Shown piece by piece: positions 17,022-25,859 of a DNA stretch of 64,000 bases. The notes under the pieces are model-generated. The model made no database searches and was not told the DNA's origin. It saw nothing but the letters and a program-made list of their open reading frames with translations. Location of the stretch: contig NZ_CP060497.1 of the NCBI RefSeq assembly GCF_014334135.1, positions 3,968,001 to 4,032,000 on the forward strand, given 5' to 3'. Position numbers and translations under genes: made by a program. Origin of the DNA: Olivibacter sp. SDN3 (GTDB taxonomy: Bacteria > Bacteroidota > Bacteroidia > Sphingobacteriales > Sphingobacteriaceae). Numbering within the stretch: position 1 is the first letter of the stretch; each line of letters begins with the position of its first letter.

Positions 17022-18167
17022 ATGATTGTAGTTATCGCAGATGATTTAACGGGAGCAGCTGAAATAGGAGGTATAGGGATAAGGTTTAACTTAGCGGTTA
17101 CTATGGTTAACGGCGTTTGTACAGACCGCGATATAACAACGGATCTTTTGGTTATCAATACAGATACTCGTTCGCTACCTAGGCAAGAGGCTATGGTTGT
17201 TATAAGTAGCGTATTGGATTGGGTGGCTAAGCTTCCATATAGTTATTTATATAAGAAGGTCGATTCTGTTTTGAGAGGGTATGTTAAGGACGAGTTAATG
17301 CTCCTGTCGGAAAGATTTACTTACCGACGAATCATATTAATCCCTGCAAATCCTCTCCTCGGTAGAGTTGTAAAAAAAGGATGCTATTTTGTAAATGATA
17401 AACTTATACACGAAACAGCTTTTGCGATGGACCCTGAGTTCCCGACTAAAACATCGGATGTGCTGGAAATGTTGGGCAATAGCCATACGTTTGTTGTAAA
17501 AAATCAGGGTGAGCCTCTCCCGGATAAAGGCGAAATTGTTGGAGAGGTTAGTGACGTTGATGATTTGATATTATGGGTAGACAAAATAGAGGAAGGGACT
17601 TTGGCTGCGGGGTCATCTGCTTTTTTTGAGGCGCTGTTACGGTTAATACTTCAGCGTGAGCCTACCGTACCTATGGCTAAAGTTGACCTCCTGTATCCGC
17701 AATTGTTTGTCTGTGGGAGCAGTTTTCCCGATAGTATTAAGCAGGTGAAAATGTGGCATAAGCACCATAAGTCAGTGTTTTTTTTGCCAAGCAACACTTC
17801 AAATATCACTAAGCAATACCAATCCATGATGGAATGGGCTATTTCCCCGATATTTTCGTTATTTCAGCAAAAAAAAGCTATTATAGCATTCGAAAGTGAT
17901 CAGCCGATTAACCTGAAAAATAATGCTGTCATGCTGAGAAATTTAATGGCAGAAGCGGTCACACTGGTGTTGAATGAAAGTCCTGTAAAGGAACTTTTTA
18001 TAGAGGGTGGAGCAACGGCAGCAGCTATTTTAAAGGCATTGGGCATTACACAGCTATACCCAAAAAATGAGCTGGCACCAGGCGTTGTACGGTGTGCTGC
18101 TATTGGAAAAAGAAAACTGTGGATAACAATGAAACCTGGCAGTTATGATTGGCAATCAGTTTTATAA
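17022..18167 (+). CDS. Four-carbon acid sugar kinase family protein (DUF1537)
   Basis: The 381-residue protein begins IVVIADDLTGAAEIGGIGIR, the N-terminal signature of the DUF1537/OtnK-DtnK family, followed by KKVDSVLRGYVKDEL. The C-terminal nucleotide-binding part shows FIEGGATAAAIL and MKPGSYD. These kinases phosphorylate four-carbon acid sugars such as D-threonate, L-threonate or D-erythronate at O4. Together with the adjacent PdxA2 this defines a two-step route to dihydroxyacetone phosphate. At 381 residues it is somewhat shorter than the ~420 residues usual for the family; all main motifs are still visible. Confidence 0.9.
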   Translation: MIVVIADDLTGAAEIGGIGIRFNLAVTMVNGVCTDRDITTDLLVINTDTRSLPRQEAMVVISSVLDWVAKLPYSYLYKKVDSVLRGYVKDELMLLSERFTYRRIILIPANPLLGRVVKKGCYFVNDKLIHETAFAMDPEFPTKTSDVLEMLGNSHTFVVKNQGEPLPDKGEIVGEVSDVDDLILWVDKIEEGTLAAGSSAFFEALLRLILQREPTVPMAKVDLLYPQLFVCGSSFPDSIKQVKMWHKHHKSVFFLPSNTSNITKQYQSMMEWAISPIFSLFQQKKAIIAFESDQPINLKNNAVMLRNLMAEAVTLVLNESPVKELFIEGGATAAAILKALGITQLYPKNELAPGVVRCAAIGKRKLWITMKPGSYDWQSVL

Positions 18168-18214
18168 AAAATTATTTTATACCAATTCAAATTCTGATCA
18201 TATTGCTAACCGTT

Positions 18215-19801
18215 ATGGATAGACCTACATTGAGCATAATAGATTATATCATAATCATTATTGTTATATTAATTACATTGTACCTTGGGTTAAGGTATGC
18301 GAAGAACCAACATTCCACACAGTCATTTTTTGCTGCAAAAGGTCGGGTCCCAGCCTGGGCTATCGGTATGTCTTTGCTGGCAACGTTAATTAGCAGTGTG
18401 ACTTTTTTGGGGTATCCTAGCGAAGGTTATACATCTAATTGGATACTTTTGGTTCAAGGCTTAATGGTGCCAGTAGTGTTGTTGGGAAGCATCTGGTTCA
18501 TCGTACCTTTGTATAGAAGAGTAATACGATTAAGTACTTATGAATATTTTGAAAAGAGGTTTGGTTCATTTGCAAGATATTATAGCTCTATTGCTTTTGT
18601 ACTTCGTCAATTTTCGGGCATGGGAACCGTGCTTTACTTATTAGCAGTGGCTGTGTGGAGTATGACGGGGATCAGTACCTTTTTTGTTGTCGTTTTCGTC
18701 GGAAGCATTATCATCATTGTTAATCTACTTGGAGGATTAGAAGCGGTTATCTGGTTAGATGTTTTCCAAGGGTTTATGCTATTTATAAGTGGTATTTTAT
18801 GTTTGGGTATAATCTTTTATGCGATGGATGGTGGCATGAAAGAAGTGTTTAGCATAGCAGAAAAAAATCAACGGACGGGTTTTGGTCCATATACGCTCGA
18901 TTTTAAGCATCTAACGTTCGTAGTAGTGGCTATAAATGGCTTGTTCTATGGTGTCCAAAAATATGGTACTGATCAAACCGTAGTGCAGCGCTACTTAACC
19001 GCAACTACGAATAAGTCGGCTATTAGGGCTTCTTTATTAGGTATCTTATTAACTGTTCCAGTATGGGCCCTTTTTATGCTAATTGGTACAGCGCTGTTTG
19101 CCTATTATAAGCAACAGCCACTACCTCCCGAAATTGATGCCAATAGTGTCTTTCCCTATTTTATCACTACAAAGCTCCCGGTGGGAGTAACGGGTTTTGT
19201 TATGGCAGCTATGTTATCTGCTGCAATTTGTAGTCTTAGTGCCGATTTAAATTCACTCGCAGCAGTAGGTGTAGAAGATTATTTTAAGAAAATGAAACCG
19301 GGTTTGCCGGATCGTATTTATCTTAAGAGCGGACGGTGGATTATTTTCTTTTCAGGTTTTTTAGCGATAGCTATCGGAGCGCTATACGTTTATATAGGAA
19401 GTGAAGGGATCCTTGGAATTATATTTACGCTTTATGCTATTTTTTCTGGCGGGATAGTAGGTGTCTTTTTGCTAGGATTGTTTTCAACAAGAGCAAACGA
19501 ACAAGGGGTGAATATCGCTATTGTAACCTGTATTTTATTTACAGGTTATGCTGTTTTGACTTCTACTGCGATTGGTAATCGGGTAATATTAGATTTAGGG
19601 CAGTACAACTTCAGCCATCATAAATTGATGTTGGGTGTTTACAGTCACGTATTGGTTATTGTGGTGGGATATTTGGCAAGTTTATTTTTTCCCAAGCCAT
19701 CTATTGATCCCAATCTTTTGTACAAAGGAAGAAAAAAGAAAAACACTTCAGTACCCGTAAGCAGTAAACAAATGAATGTAGAAACACCTGCAAAAGTTTA
19801 A
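18215..19801 (+). CDS. Sodium:solute symporter
   Basis: A membrane protein of 528 residues from the ATG at 18215 (MDRPTLSIIDYIIIIIVILI). An earlier in-frame TTG at 18149 overlaps the kinase gene and is less likely. About 13-14 hydrophobic segments are visible, with the SSS-family signature in the first helices (FFAAKGRVPAWAIGMSLLAT, LLATLISSVTFLGYPSEGY). Members couple sodium influx to uptake of sugars, sugar acids or amino acids. As the last gene of the acid-sugar operon it most likely imports the pathway substrate. The C-terminal tail after the final helix is polar (GRKKKNTSVPVSSKQ). Confidence 0.92.
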   Translation: MDRPTLSIIDYIIIIIVILITLYLGLRYAKNQHSTQSFFAAKGRVPAWAIGMSLLATLISSVTFLGYPSEGYTSNWILLVQGLMVPVVLLGSIWFIVPLYRRVIRLSTYEYFEKRFGSFARYYSSIAFVLRQFSGMGTVLYLLAVAVWSMTGISTFFVVVFVGSIIIIVNLLGGLEAVIWLDVFQGFMLFISGILCLGIIFYAMDGGMKEVFSIAEKNQRTGFGPYTLDFKHLTFVVVAINGLFYGVQKYGTDQTVVQRYLTATTNKSAIRASLLGILLTVPVWALFMLIGTALFAYYKQQPLPPEIDANSVFPYFITTKLPVGVTGFVMAAMLSAAICSLSADLNSLAAVGVEDYFKKMKPGLPDRIYLKSGRWIIFFSGFLAIAIGALYVYIGSEGILGIIFTLYAIFSGGIVGVFLLGLFSTRANEQGVNIAIVTCILFTGYAVLTSTAIGNRVILDLGQYNFSHHKLMLGVYSHVLVIVVGYLASLFFPKPSIDPNLLYKGRKKKNTSVPVSSKQMNVETPAKV

Positions 19802-19839
19802 ATTTTCGCAGCACCTCACATAAATCAAGAGAAATTAGC

Positions 19840-19895
19840 GGTAGTGTTTTTTGCAAAAATTTGCAATTTTGCAAATTTTTGCAAAAAACACTACC
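19840..19895. promoter_or_regulatory. 56-base palindromic operator overlapping the MFS promoter
   Basis: Arms 19840-19866 and 19869-19895 are 27-base perfect complements around a TT spacer. Within it, TTGCAA occurs four times (19851, 19861, 19869, 19879) at steps of 10, 8 and 10 bases, so all sites fall on one face of the helix. A -33 box TTTG (19868-19871), 20-base spacer and -7-like TACCTTAG (19892-19899) overlap the right half. This reads as an operator; a terminator for the upstream symporter gene is the alternative, but no U-run follows it. Confidence 0.65.
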
Positions 19896-19924
19896 TTAGC
19901 ACCCGAATTAATAAATCGTTTATT

Positions 19925-21115
19925 ATGTCTGTATGCATTGCTATTCCCTTAGAAAAAAGAATTGTATTAAAAGCACGACGAGCGACGCAGCTAATCTTTC
20001 TATTGTGTGGATTGGGAGTTGCTAGTTGGGCACCTATGGTACCGTATGCCAAAGAACGACTAGCTATGAACGAGGCTAGCCTAGGCTTGTTGCTCTTGTT
20101 ACTGGGAGGTGGAGCTTTAATAATGATGCCTATTACTGGTTTCCTTATACATCGTTATGGCTCACGAATAATAATTCTGCTTTCTGCATTAATGATAGCG
20201 TTGTTATTGCCGTTGTTGTTAATGATGGGACAGCCGGTAAGTCTTGGTATTACACTGTTTTTTTTTGGTGCCGGTGTAGGTGCAGTTGATGTTGCCATGA
20301 ATGCACATGCAGTACATGTTCAAGAGGTATACGGTAGGCATATCATGTCTTCATTTCATGGTTTGTTTAGTGTAGGTGGTTTGTTCGGTTCATTAGGTTT
20401 AGGTGCCTTAATGAAACTTGGACTCGAACCGATAGCTGCTGCTGTGACTATAGCGATATTATTAATAATTATCGTATGTAGTCAATATAAAGATTTATTT
20501 AGCGTTAGCACAGAAACAGCATTGACAGCGCCTATAGGTAAAACGGCTGGCAATAGTAAAATTGGAGGAGCATTGTGGCTAAACCACGGTGTCCTATTTT
20601 TAGGAGCCATGTGTTTTATCGTTTTTTTAGCGGAAGGAGCAATGCTTGACTGGAGTGCAGTTTTTTTAAGAGAGGAACGATCAGTGGATGCGGAATGGTC
20701 TGGTGTTGGTTATGCAGCGTTTTCAATAGCTATGGCATTTATGCGTTTAGCGGGCGACCGTCTAGTAGAACATTTCAGTCCAAATAAAACAGTTGTGCTT
20801 GGTAGTTTTGTAGCTGGGATTGGTTTTTTACTGGCAGTGTTATCCCCGTGGACATTTGCATCAATCTTCGGGTTTATACTATTGGGTTTAGGAGCGGCAA
20901 ATGTTGTTCCTGTTTTTTTTAGTGCCGCCGGAAGAATGCCCGGCATACCAGCTTCTGTGGCTATTCCGGCGATTACTACAATGGGATATGCCGGGCAACT
21001 AGCAGGACCTGCCCTGCTGGGGTTCGTTGCATTTCAGTTTTCTCTGCCAATAGCTTTTGCATTGGTGGCATTGCTACTATTTGTAGTTTCTTTAAGCTAC
21101 TTAAAGAGAAAATAA
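19925..21115 (+). CDS. MFS transporter
   Basis: From the ATG at 19925 (MSVCIAIPLEKRIVLKARRA) this encodes 396 residues with about 12 hydrophobic helices. An upstream GTG frame at 19844 runs through the palindrome and is rejected, since the predicted transcription start is near 19903. The protein resembles the YbjJ/fucose-permease-like branch of the major facilitator superfamily (LCGLGVASWAPMVPYAKERL, GAGVGAVDVAMNAHAVHVQE, SSFHGLFSVGGLFGSLGLGA). The substrate is unknown; sugars or a pathway-related acid are possible. It is followed after 22 bases by a DeoR-type regulator, probably co-transcribed. Confidence 0.9.
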   Translation: MSVCIAIPLEKRIVLKARRATQLIFLLCGLGVASWAPMVPYAKERLAMNEASLGLLLLLLGGGALIMMPITGFLIHRYGSRIIILLSALMIALLLPLLLMMGQPVSLGITLFFFGAGVGAVDVAMNAHAVHVQEVYGRHIMSSFHGLFSVGGLFGSLGLGALMKLGLEPIAAAVTIAILLIIIVCSQYKDLFSVSTETALTAPIGKTAGNSKIGGALWLNHGVLFLGAMCFIVFLAEGAMLDWSAVFLREERSVDAEWSGVGYAAFSIAMAFMRLAGDRLVEHFSPNKTVVLGSFVAGIGFLLAVLSPWTFASIFGFILLGLGAANVVPVFFSAAGRMPGIPASVAIPAITTMGYAGQLAGPALLGFVAFQFSLPIAFALVALLLFVVSLSYLKRK

Positions 21116-21137
21116 TTAAATACCTAACTGAGTTACT

Positions 21138-21887
21138 ATGCTTCGGGAAGAACGTTTTAGAAAAATATTAAATCAGCTGGAAACAAAGACAAGGGTTACT
21201 TACCAAGAGTTAAGTTTAATTGTCAACGTATCAGAAGACACTATCCGTAGAGATATTGACATGTTAGACCGGACTGGTCTACTCTCGAAAGTGAGAGGAG
21301 GCGCTATTCCACGTTCGAAGAATCCTTTAACGTTTCATGATCGTCAATCGTTTTTAAATGAAGGTAAGGAGGTTATAGCGTTAAAAGCACAACAGTTTCT
21401 AAAAGATGGACAAACGGTTTTTTTGGATGGAGGAACTACTATTTGCCAACTAGCAAGTCATTTCAATATAAACCTTAGTATACGCGTCGTAACGAATAAT
21501 TTAGCTTTAATTCCGATTTTAAAGCCTTTTAAGAATATAGACGTCATTGTGCTTGGAGGTAATTATCTTAACGCAACTGAAACAAATATAGGCATGACGA
21601 CCTGTACCCAAGTGCAGCAATATGTTGCTGATGTATATTTTATGGGGTTGTGTGCTACGCACAGCGCTTTTGGTATCACCACTGCTATAGCAGCGGAGGC
21701 TGAGGTGAAGCGAACCATGTTTCGCTCATCATTGAAAAGTATTGCACTTAGTAACTCGGAAAAGTTAGAAAACATAGATCCATTTCGTGTTTGCGATATC
21801 AATCAGATAGATGTATTAATAACAGATTTAGATAGTATGGACAGCAGACTTGATGCCTACCGATATAAAACATTACAGCTGCTTTAA
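21138..21887 (+). CDS. DeoR/GlpR-family transcriptional regulator
   Basis: The 249-residue repressor has an N-terminal winged HTH (residues about 5-58: VTYQELSLIVNVSEDTIRRD, then GLLSKVRGGAI) and a C-terminal sugar-phosphate-sensing domain (FLDGGTTICQLASHF, VVTNNLALIP, VLGGNYLNATE). DeoR proteins usually release DNA on binding a phosphorylated sugar intermediate. It lies directly after the MFS gene and is a plausible ligand for the 56-base palindrome; whether it also controls the Fe-ADH operon cannot be seen. Confidence 0.92.
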   Translation: MLREERFRKILNQLETKTRVTYQELSLIVNVSEDTIRRDIDMLDRTGLLSKVRGGAIPRSKNPLTFHDRQSFLNEGKEVIALKAQQFLKDGQTVFLDGGTTICQLASHFNINLSIRVVTNNLALIPILKPFKNIDVIVLGGNYLNATETNIGMTTCTQVQQYVADVYFMGLCATHSAFGITTAIAAEAEVKRTMFRSSLKSIALSNSEKLENIDPFRVCDINQIDVLITDLDSMDSRLDAYRYKTLQLL

Positions 21888-22009
21888 AAATGCCAGGGGG
21901 ATTTGTCTCGTATGTTGTTCTTTTATTTGCTAATCCAAAGTGTAACCGATAGATTAGCGACAAAATATATCTTAAGTATTTAAAAATTAGCTTTTAGATA
22001 ATTCATAAT

Positions 22010-22870
22010 ATGGCAAATAAATATCCCAACAAAGTATATTTAAATGGTGAGTGGTTGAATGCTGATAAAGCGAAGGTGTCAGTTTTCGACAGAGGTTTCA
22101 TGCTTGGAGATGGCGTGTATGAAGTGATTCCTTTCTATAGAGGTAAACCTTTTTTAAGTTCAGCACACATAAGAAGACTAGAGTATTGTTTAAATGAAGT
22201 GTCTATTTTGTTGGAGCAAAGATTTGCATGGAGCGAAGTAATTGATGAAGCAATTGCTCAAGCTGGTTTAACAGCATCGGATGGTGCGGTTTACATACAG
22301 ATAACCCGAGGTGCGGCTCCACGGACACATTATTTTCCTCAAAATGTGCTTCCTACCATCTTGATATATGCCTTTGAGCTACAGCTGAGTGGCTTCGAAC
22401 ACCGTAAAGCGAAGGTGCTTGTTGCAAAGGACTTGAGATGGCATAGATGCGACATAAAATCGACTTCTCTGATAGCCAATGTTCAGGCAAACGAATATGC
22501 GCATGGTTTAGCTTTCGATGAAAGTATACTTGAACGCAACGGAATAATCACCGAAGGTACGCATACGTCCTTTTTTTGTGTTCGCAATGGAGTTGTTTAT
22601 ACGCATCCGGCCGGACCGCATATTCTTCCCGGAATCACTCGTGATTGGGTTATAAATATGTGTTTTAAGCTTAATATTGAAATAAAGGAGGAGGCTTTAC
22701 CTATCAACGACCTGCAAGAAGTAGATGAATTGTTTTTAACCGGCACTACAGCCCAAATACTTGCCGTTACTGAAGTTATGCTGGCAGACAGAAGTACCAT
22801 TACCAAAAGAACTGGCTCCATAACCAGCAAGATGCAGCAGGCTTTTATTGAAGAAATAGAAAATTTATAA
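22010..22870 (+). CDS. Class IV aminotransferase, D-amino acid aminotransferase type
   Basis: The 286-residue PLP enzyme shows the class IV opening VYLNGEWLNADKAKVSVFDR followed by GFMLGDGVYEVIPFYRG, the PLP lysine in CDIKSTSLIAN, and the glutamate of ITEGTHTSFF. The proportions fit D-alanine/D-amino acid aminotransferases more than branched-chain ones. It would interconvert D-alanine plus 2-oxoglutarate with pyruvate plus D-glutamate. The gene converges on the DmpA peptidase gene with only 22 bases between the stops. It has its own 122-base upstream gap after the DeoR gene without a recognised promoter. Confidence 0.9.
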   Translation: MANKYPNKVYLNGEWLNADKAKVSVFDRGFMLGDGVYEVIPFYRGKPFLSSAHIRRLEYCLNEVSILLEQRFAWSEVIDEAIAQAGLTASDGAVYIQITRGAAPRTHYFPQNVLPTILIYAFELQLSGFEHRKAKVLVAKDLRWHRCDIKSTSLIANVQANEYAHGLAFDESILERNGIITEGTHTSFFCVRNGVVYTHPAGPHILPGITRDWVINMCFKLNIEIKEEALPINDLQEVDELFLTGTTAQILAVTEVMLADRSTITKRTGSITSKMQQAFIEEIENL

Positions 22871-22892
22871 TTGGTCTTTTAATTTAGTAATG

Positions 22893-24029
22893 CTATTGAT
22901 CTTTTTGCTTAATATGGAGTAAAGGTAACACTTTATCTAAAGGAAGAGATTCAATTGTCCTATTGTTTACACCTGTGACTGATTCGGCCATAAAAAGTGA
23001 ATTAATGATCGCTTCTTCTGTAGCTTCAATGGCAGCCATGAAAAGAGGAGAGAGCTGATCATTTGGCACTAAGCTCGTTTCTAAAAGATGATGTTCGGTG
23101 TCATGCGGTATACGTAATTGCTTTGCAGTAGAAAAAGCAATTACGTAATCTCCACTGCCATTCGAAGCTATACCTCCCGTTTTCGCCAGTCCCATAAAAG
23201 CTCTTTTTGCCAATCGATGGAGGTTTCTATTATCCAATGGTGCATCGGTAGCTACAACGATCATGCAAGAACCATCCACATTATTCAAAAGGTGGTTACT
23301 GAAATCGAAAAATCCTAGAGAGCGTCCAATATTTACACCATCGATCTGTAGAACACCACCGAAATTACTTTGTATTATCACCCCAACAGTGTATCCTCCC
23401 AGCTTTTGAGGTAATTGACGTGATGACGTGCCAATCCCACCTTTAAATCCAAAGCATACGGTGCCGGTGCCAGCGCCAACATTTCCTTCCTGTAGTAGAC
23501 CACCGTTAGCTTTTTGAATGGCATTGATCACGTCGGCTTTGGTCACGTGCCGTCCACGGATGTCGTTTAGGTAACCATCATTGGTTTCACCAACCACAGC
23601 ATTGACTGATTGTACTTTTTCGTTTCCTTTTTGTTTTAGCGTATAATCTATTACGGCATCAATTCCCGTAGCTACATTGAGTGTATTCGTTAAAATAATA
23701 GGCGTTTCTATATTGCCTAGTTCTGTAATCTGTGTGCTACCCGCCAATTTGCCAAAACCATTTCCGGTAAATACTGCCGCAGGAACTTTTTCTTGGAATA
23801 TATTTCCTTCATGGGGGAGAATAGCTGTTACTCCCGTCCGTATGTCGTCGCCTTCAAAACGTGTGACGTGCCCTATTTTTATACCTTGTACATCTGTAAT
23901 GGCATTTAAATGGCCGGTAGGGAGTACGCCTATTTGAATGCCATAGGAGCGCGCCCTTTTCTGTTGCGTATAAGCTTGCATCGACAAGCATAGAGCAACA
24001 ACGAAGAGGGGATAAAATTTAAAGTGCAT
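22893..24029 (-). CDS. P1-family (DmpA-type) aminopeptidase, secreted
   Basis: The 378-residue protein has a signal peptide (MHFKFYPLFVVALCLSMQAYTQ) and the P1/S58 fold elements: NAITDVQGIKIGHVT, TGVTAILPHEGN, NDGYLNDIRGRH, and GAGTGTVCFGFKGGIGTSSR. In the family an autocleavage occurs just before a serine in the GT-S-S region, generating an N-terminal nucleophile. DmpA is known as an L-aminopeptidase/D-Ala esterase-amidase. A promoter matching the consensus lies at 24090-24120. The neighbouring D-amino-acid aminotransferase and M23 peptidase hint at D-Ala or wall-peptide turnover, which is inference. Confidence 0.9.
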   Translation of the reverse strand: MHFKFYPLFVVALCLSMQAYTQQKRARSYGIQIGVLPTGHLNAITDVQGIKIGHVTRFEGDDIRTGVTAILPHEGNIFQEKVPAAVFTGNGFGKLAGSTQITELGNIETPIILTNTLNVATGIDAVIDYTLKQKGNEKVQSVNAVVGETNDGYLNDIRGRHVTKADVINAIQKANGGLLQEGNVGAGTGTVCFGFKGGIGTSSRQLPQKLGGYTVGVIIQSNFGGVLQIDGVNIGRSLGFFDFSNHLLNNVDGSCMIVVATDAPLDNRNLHRLAKRAFMGLAKTGGIASNGSGDYVIAFSTAKQLRIPHDTEHHLLETSLVPNDQLSPLFMAAIEATEEAIINSLFMAESVTGVNNRTIESLPLDKVLPLLHIKQKDQ

Positions 24030-24089
24030 CGTTTCGTTTTTTTATTGCCAGAAGGCATTGATAAATACCTTTAAGACTGCTTCATAATA

Positions 24090-24120
24090 CAAACTTAGAG
24101 AAAATGCATTTATATACAAA
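24090..24120 (-). promoter_or_regulatory. Promoter of the P1 peptidase gene
   Basis: Minus strand: TTTG (24120-24117), 19-base spacer, TAAGTTTG (24097-24090). Both boxes match the Bacteroidota consensus. Predicted start near 24086, leader about 57 bases. Confidence 0.75.
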
Positions 24121-24280
24121 TTACAAGCGTTATTGATCCCATATCTCTTATTGAGGGATTGCATAGTAACCCGATCCAATAGTTCTTTGATAATATTAAA
24201 GATACTGTCAACTTTTTGTTTATGCCGCTTGTTTCAATGCAAGATACACATGTGTGTTCAGCTGTTTAATATAAAGAATA

Positions 24281-25561
24281 ATGAGAAGTAATCACCTTTT
24301 TTTTCCGTGGTGTATTTGTCTAACAATATTTTCTGTGATTTCCTGCAACAACCCTATCACGAAAAATTTATTTAAAGGAAAATATGCACATGAACGTTAT
24401 GAGGAACAATTGAAAGCGGCAGGATTAGGAAATACCATATTGTTTAGCCATTGGCAAAAGGCGGCAAAGGAGAGTCTATTGCAACCACAGACGATAACAA
24501 TTCCTTATCAGGAGAAAGGGTTCTTTACCGCAGAAAATCCGCAGGCTACGGGTTTCGTTTTTGATGCAAGGCAGGGGGAGTATTTGCAGGTACTTATCGA
24601 GAAACATTCAAAAGACAGTGTAAAGCTCTTTATTGATTTATTTCAGCTTATTGATGATATGAGTTCAGAACGTAAGCATTTGATTTCCATTGATACGCTT
24701 TCGGATACGCTTGCATATGAAATTAAAACTGATGGAACCTATCTTTTACGTATACAACCTGAGCTTTTGGCAAGTATATCGTATAACGTAAAAATTACAG
24801 CGGAACCTTCGTTGGCATCTCCGGTAGCTTCTTCAGCCCGTGCTAACTTTGGTAGCTTTTTCGGTGATGGGAGAGATGCTGGTGTGAGAAAACACGAAGG
24901 TGTTGATATTTTCGCAAAACGATTAACACCAGTTGTAGCCGCTGCTTCAGGAAGAGTAAGTAGGGTAGGTACAAATAATTTAGGAGGGAAAGTGGTTTGG
25001 CTGAAACCTGCCGATAGGAATATAACGCTATATTATGCACATTTAGATTCACAATTGGTTACTGGTGGTCATGAGGTATCTAGAGGAGATACTATAGGTT
25101 TAATGGGTAATACCGGTAATGCGCAAACGACAGCTCCCCATTTACATTTTGGTATTTATACTGCTAATGGAGCCGTAGATCCCATGCCTTTTTTGAAGCC
25201 CGATAAATCTAGTCCTCCAAAGATTTTAGTCAATAACTTTTCGCCAGGAGATACCGTACGCATATTAACAAAGCCGAACAGGTATGCTCTTGGCATTATT
25301 CAGGCCGCCATGAAAAATAGTTACAGAATTGTATTGCCTGAAGGAATTAACACAACGATAGACCAACGACAGGTATCGACTTTAAAGTCTCCTTTACGTA
25401 CCCATAAATTGAAAGAAACGCAATTGCTCTACCATCAACCAGATTCTTCGGCCGCGCATGTGAGTGAGTTATTGGAGGGAACGGTGATTGATATATTTGC
25501 TGAAAGTAATTCTTACTACTTTATAAAAAAAAATGACAGAAGCGGATGGATATCCAAATGA
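24281..25561 (+). CDS. M23-family metallopeptidase lipoprotein with C-terminal SH3-like domain
   Basis: A 426-residue envelope endopeptidase or its degenerate relative. It has a lipobox at the N-terminus (FSVISCNNP), a middle beta-rich region, then the LytM/M23 domain (about 200-310) with the zinc motif HxxxD (KHEGVDIF), the ALYYAHLDSQ-like strand and HLHFGIY. The last ~60 residues (LLYHQPDSSAAHVSELLEGT through RSGWISK) look like a bacterial SH3 domain that may bind peptidoglycan. The His and Asp ligands are conserved, so activity on peptide cross-bridges is expected. A monocistronic gene divergent from the P1 peptidase. Confidence 0.9.
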   Translation: MRSNHLFFPWCICLTIFSVISCNNPITKNLFKGKYAHERYEEQLKAAGLGNTILFSHWQKAAKESLLQPQTITIPYQEKGFFTAENPQATGFVFDARQGEYLQVLIEKHSKDSVKLFIDLFQLIDDMSSERKHLISIDTLSDTLAYEIKTDGTYLLRIQPELLASISYNVKITAEPSLASPVASSARANFGSFFGDGRDAGVRKHEGVDIFAKRLTPVVAAASGRVSRVGTNNLGGKVVWLKPADRNITLYYAHLDSQLVTGGHEVSRGDTIGLMGNTGNAQTTAPHLHFGIYTANGAVDPMPFLKPDKSSPPKILVNNFSPGDTVRILTKPNRYALGIIQAAMKNSYRIVLPEGINTTIDQRQVSTLKSPLRTHKLKETQLLYHQPDSSAAHVSELLEGTVIDIFAESNSYYFIKKNDRSGWISK

Positions 25562-25859
25562 TAATCTTTCTAGGTAAGATGTTGCAGAAGACGCAATGAC
25601 TTGTTTGGGATAATGTGGGTTGTAAAGCATAGAAACCAACATGGAAAAATTTGCTCAACAAAATAGTAGATTTGTAATAGTGTTATTCTAAAATAAACAT
25701 ATGGGTAAGATCTAAATTCTTGCACAATTTAAGTCTTGAAGATTTTGTCATGAGTTCTAGTTGATTCAAGAAAAACTTCGGGTTATCTATAGACAAGAAG
25801 TATGATATAATGAGTTTGGTCTTCTTAATAAGTGGAACCCAATTTAACATATACCATAG

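Noticed and set aside
18149-18214. An upstream TTG start for the sodium symporter
   Set aside because: It overlaps the kinase gene, and the ATG at 18215 gives the family's usual length.
19844-19924. An upstream GTG start for the MFS gene
   Set aside because: It would code through the 56-base palindrome and begin before the predicted transcription start near 19903; the ATG at 19925 opens a normal N-terminus.
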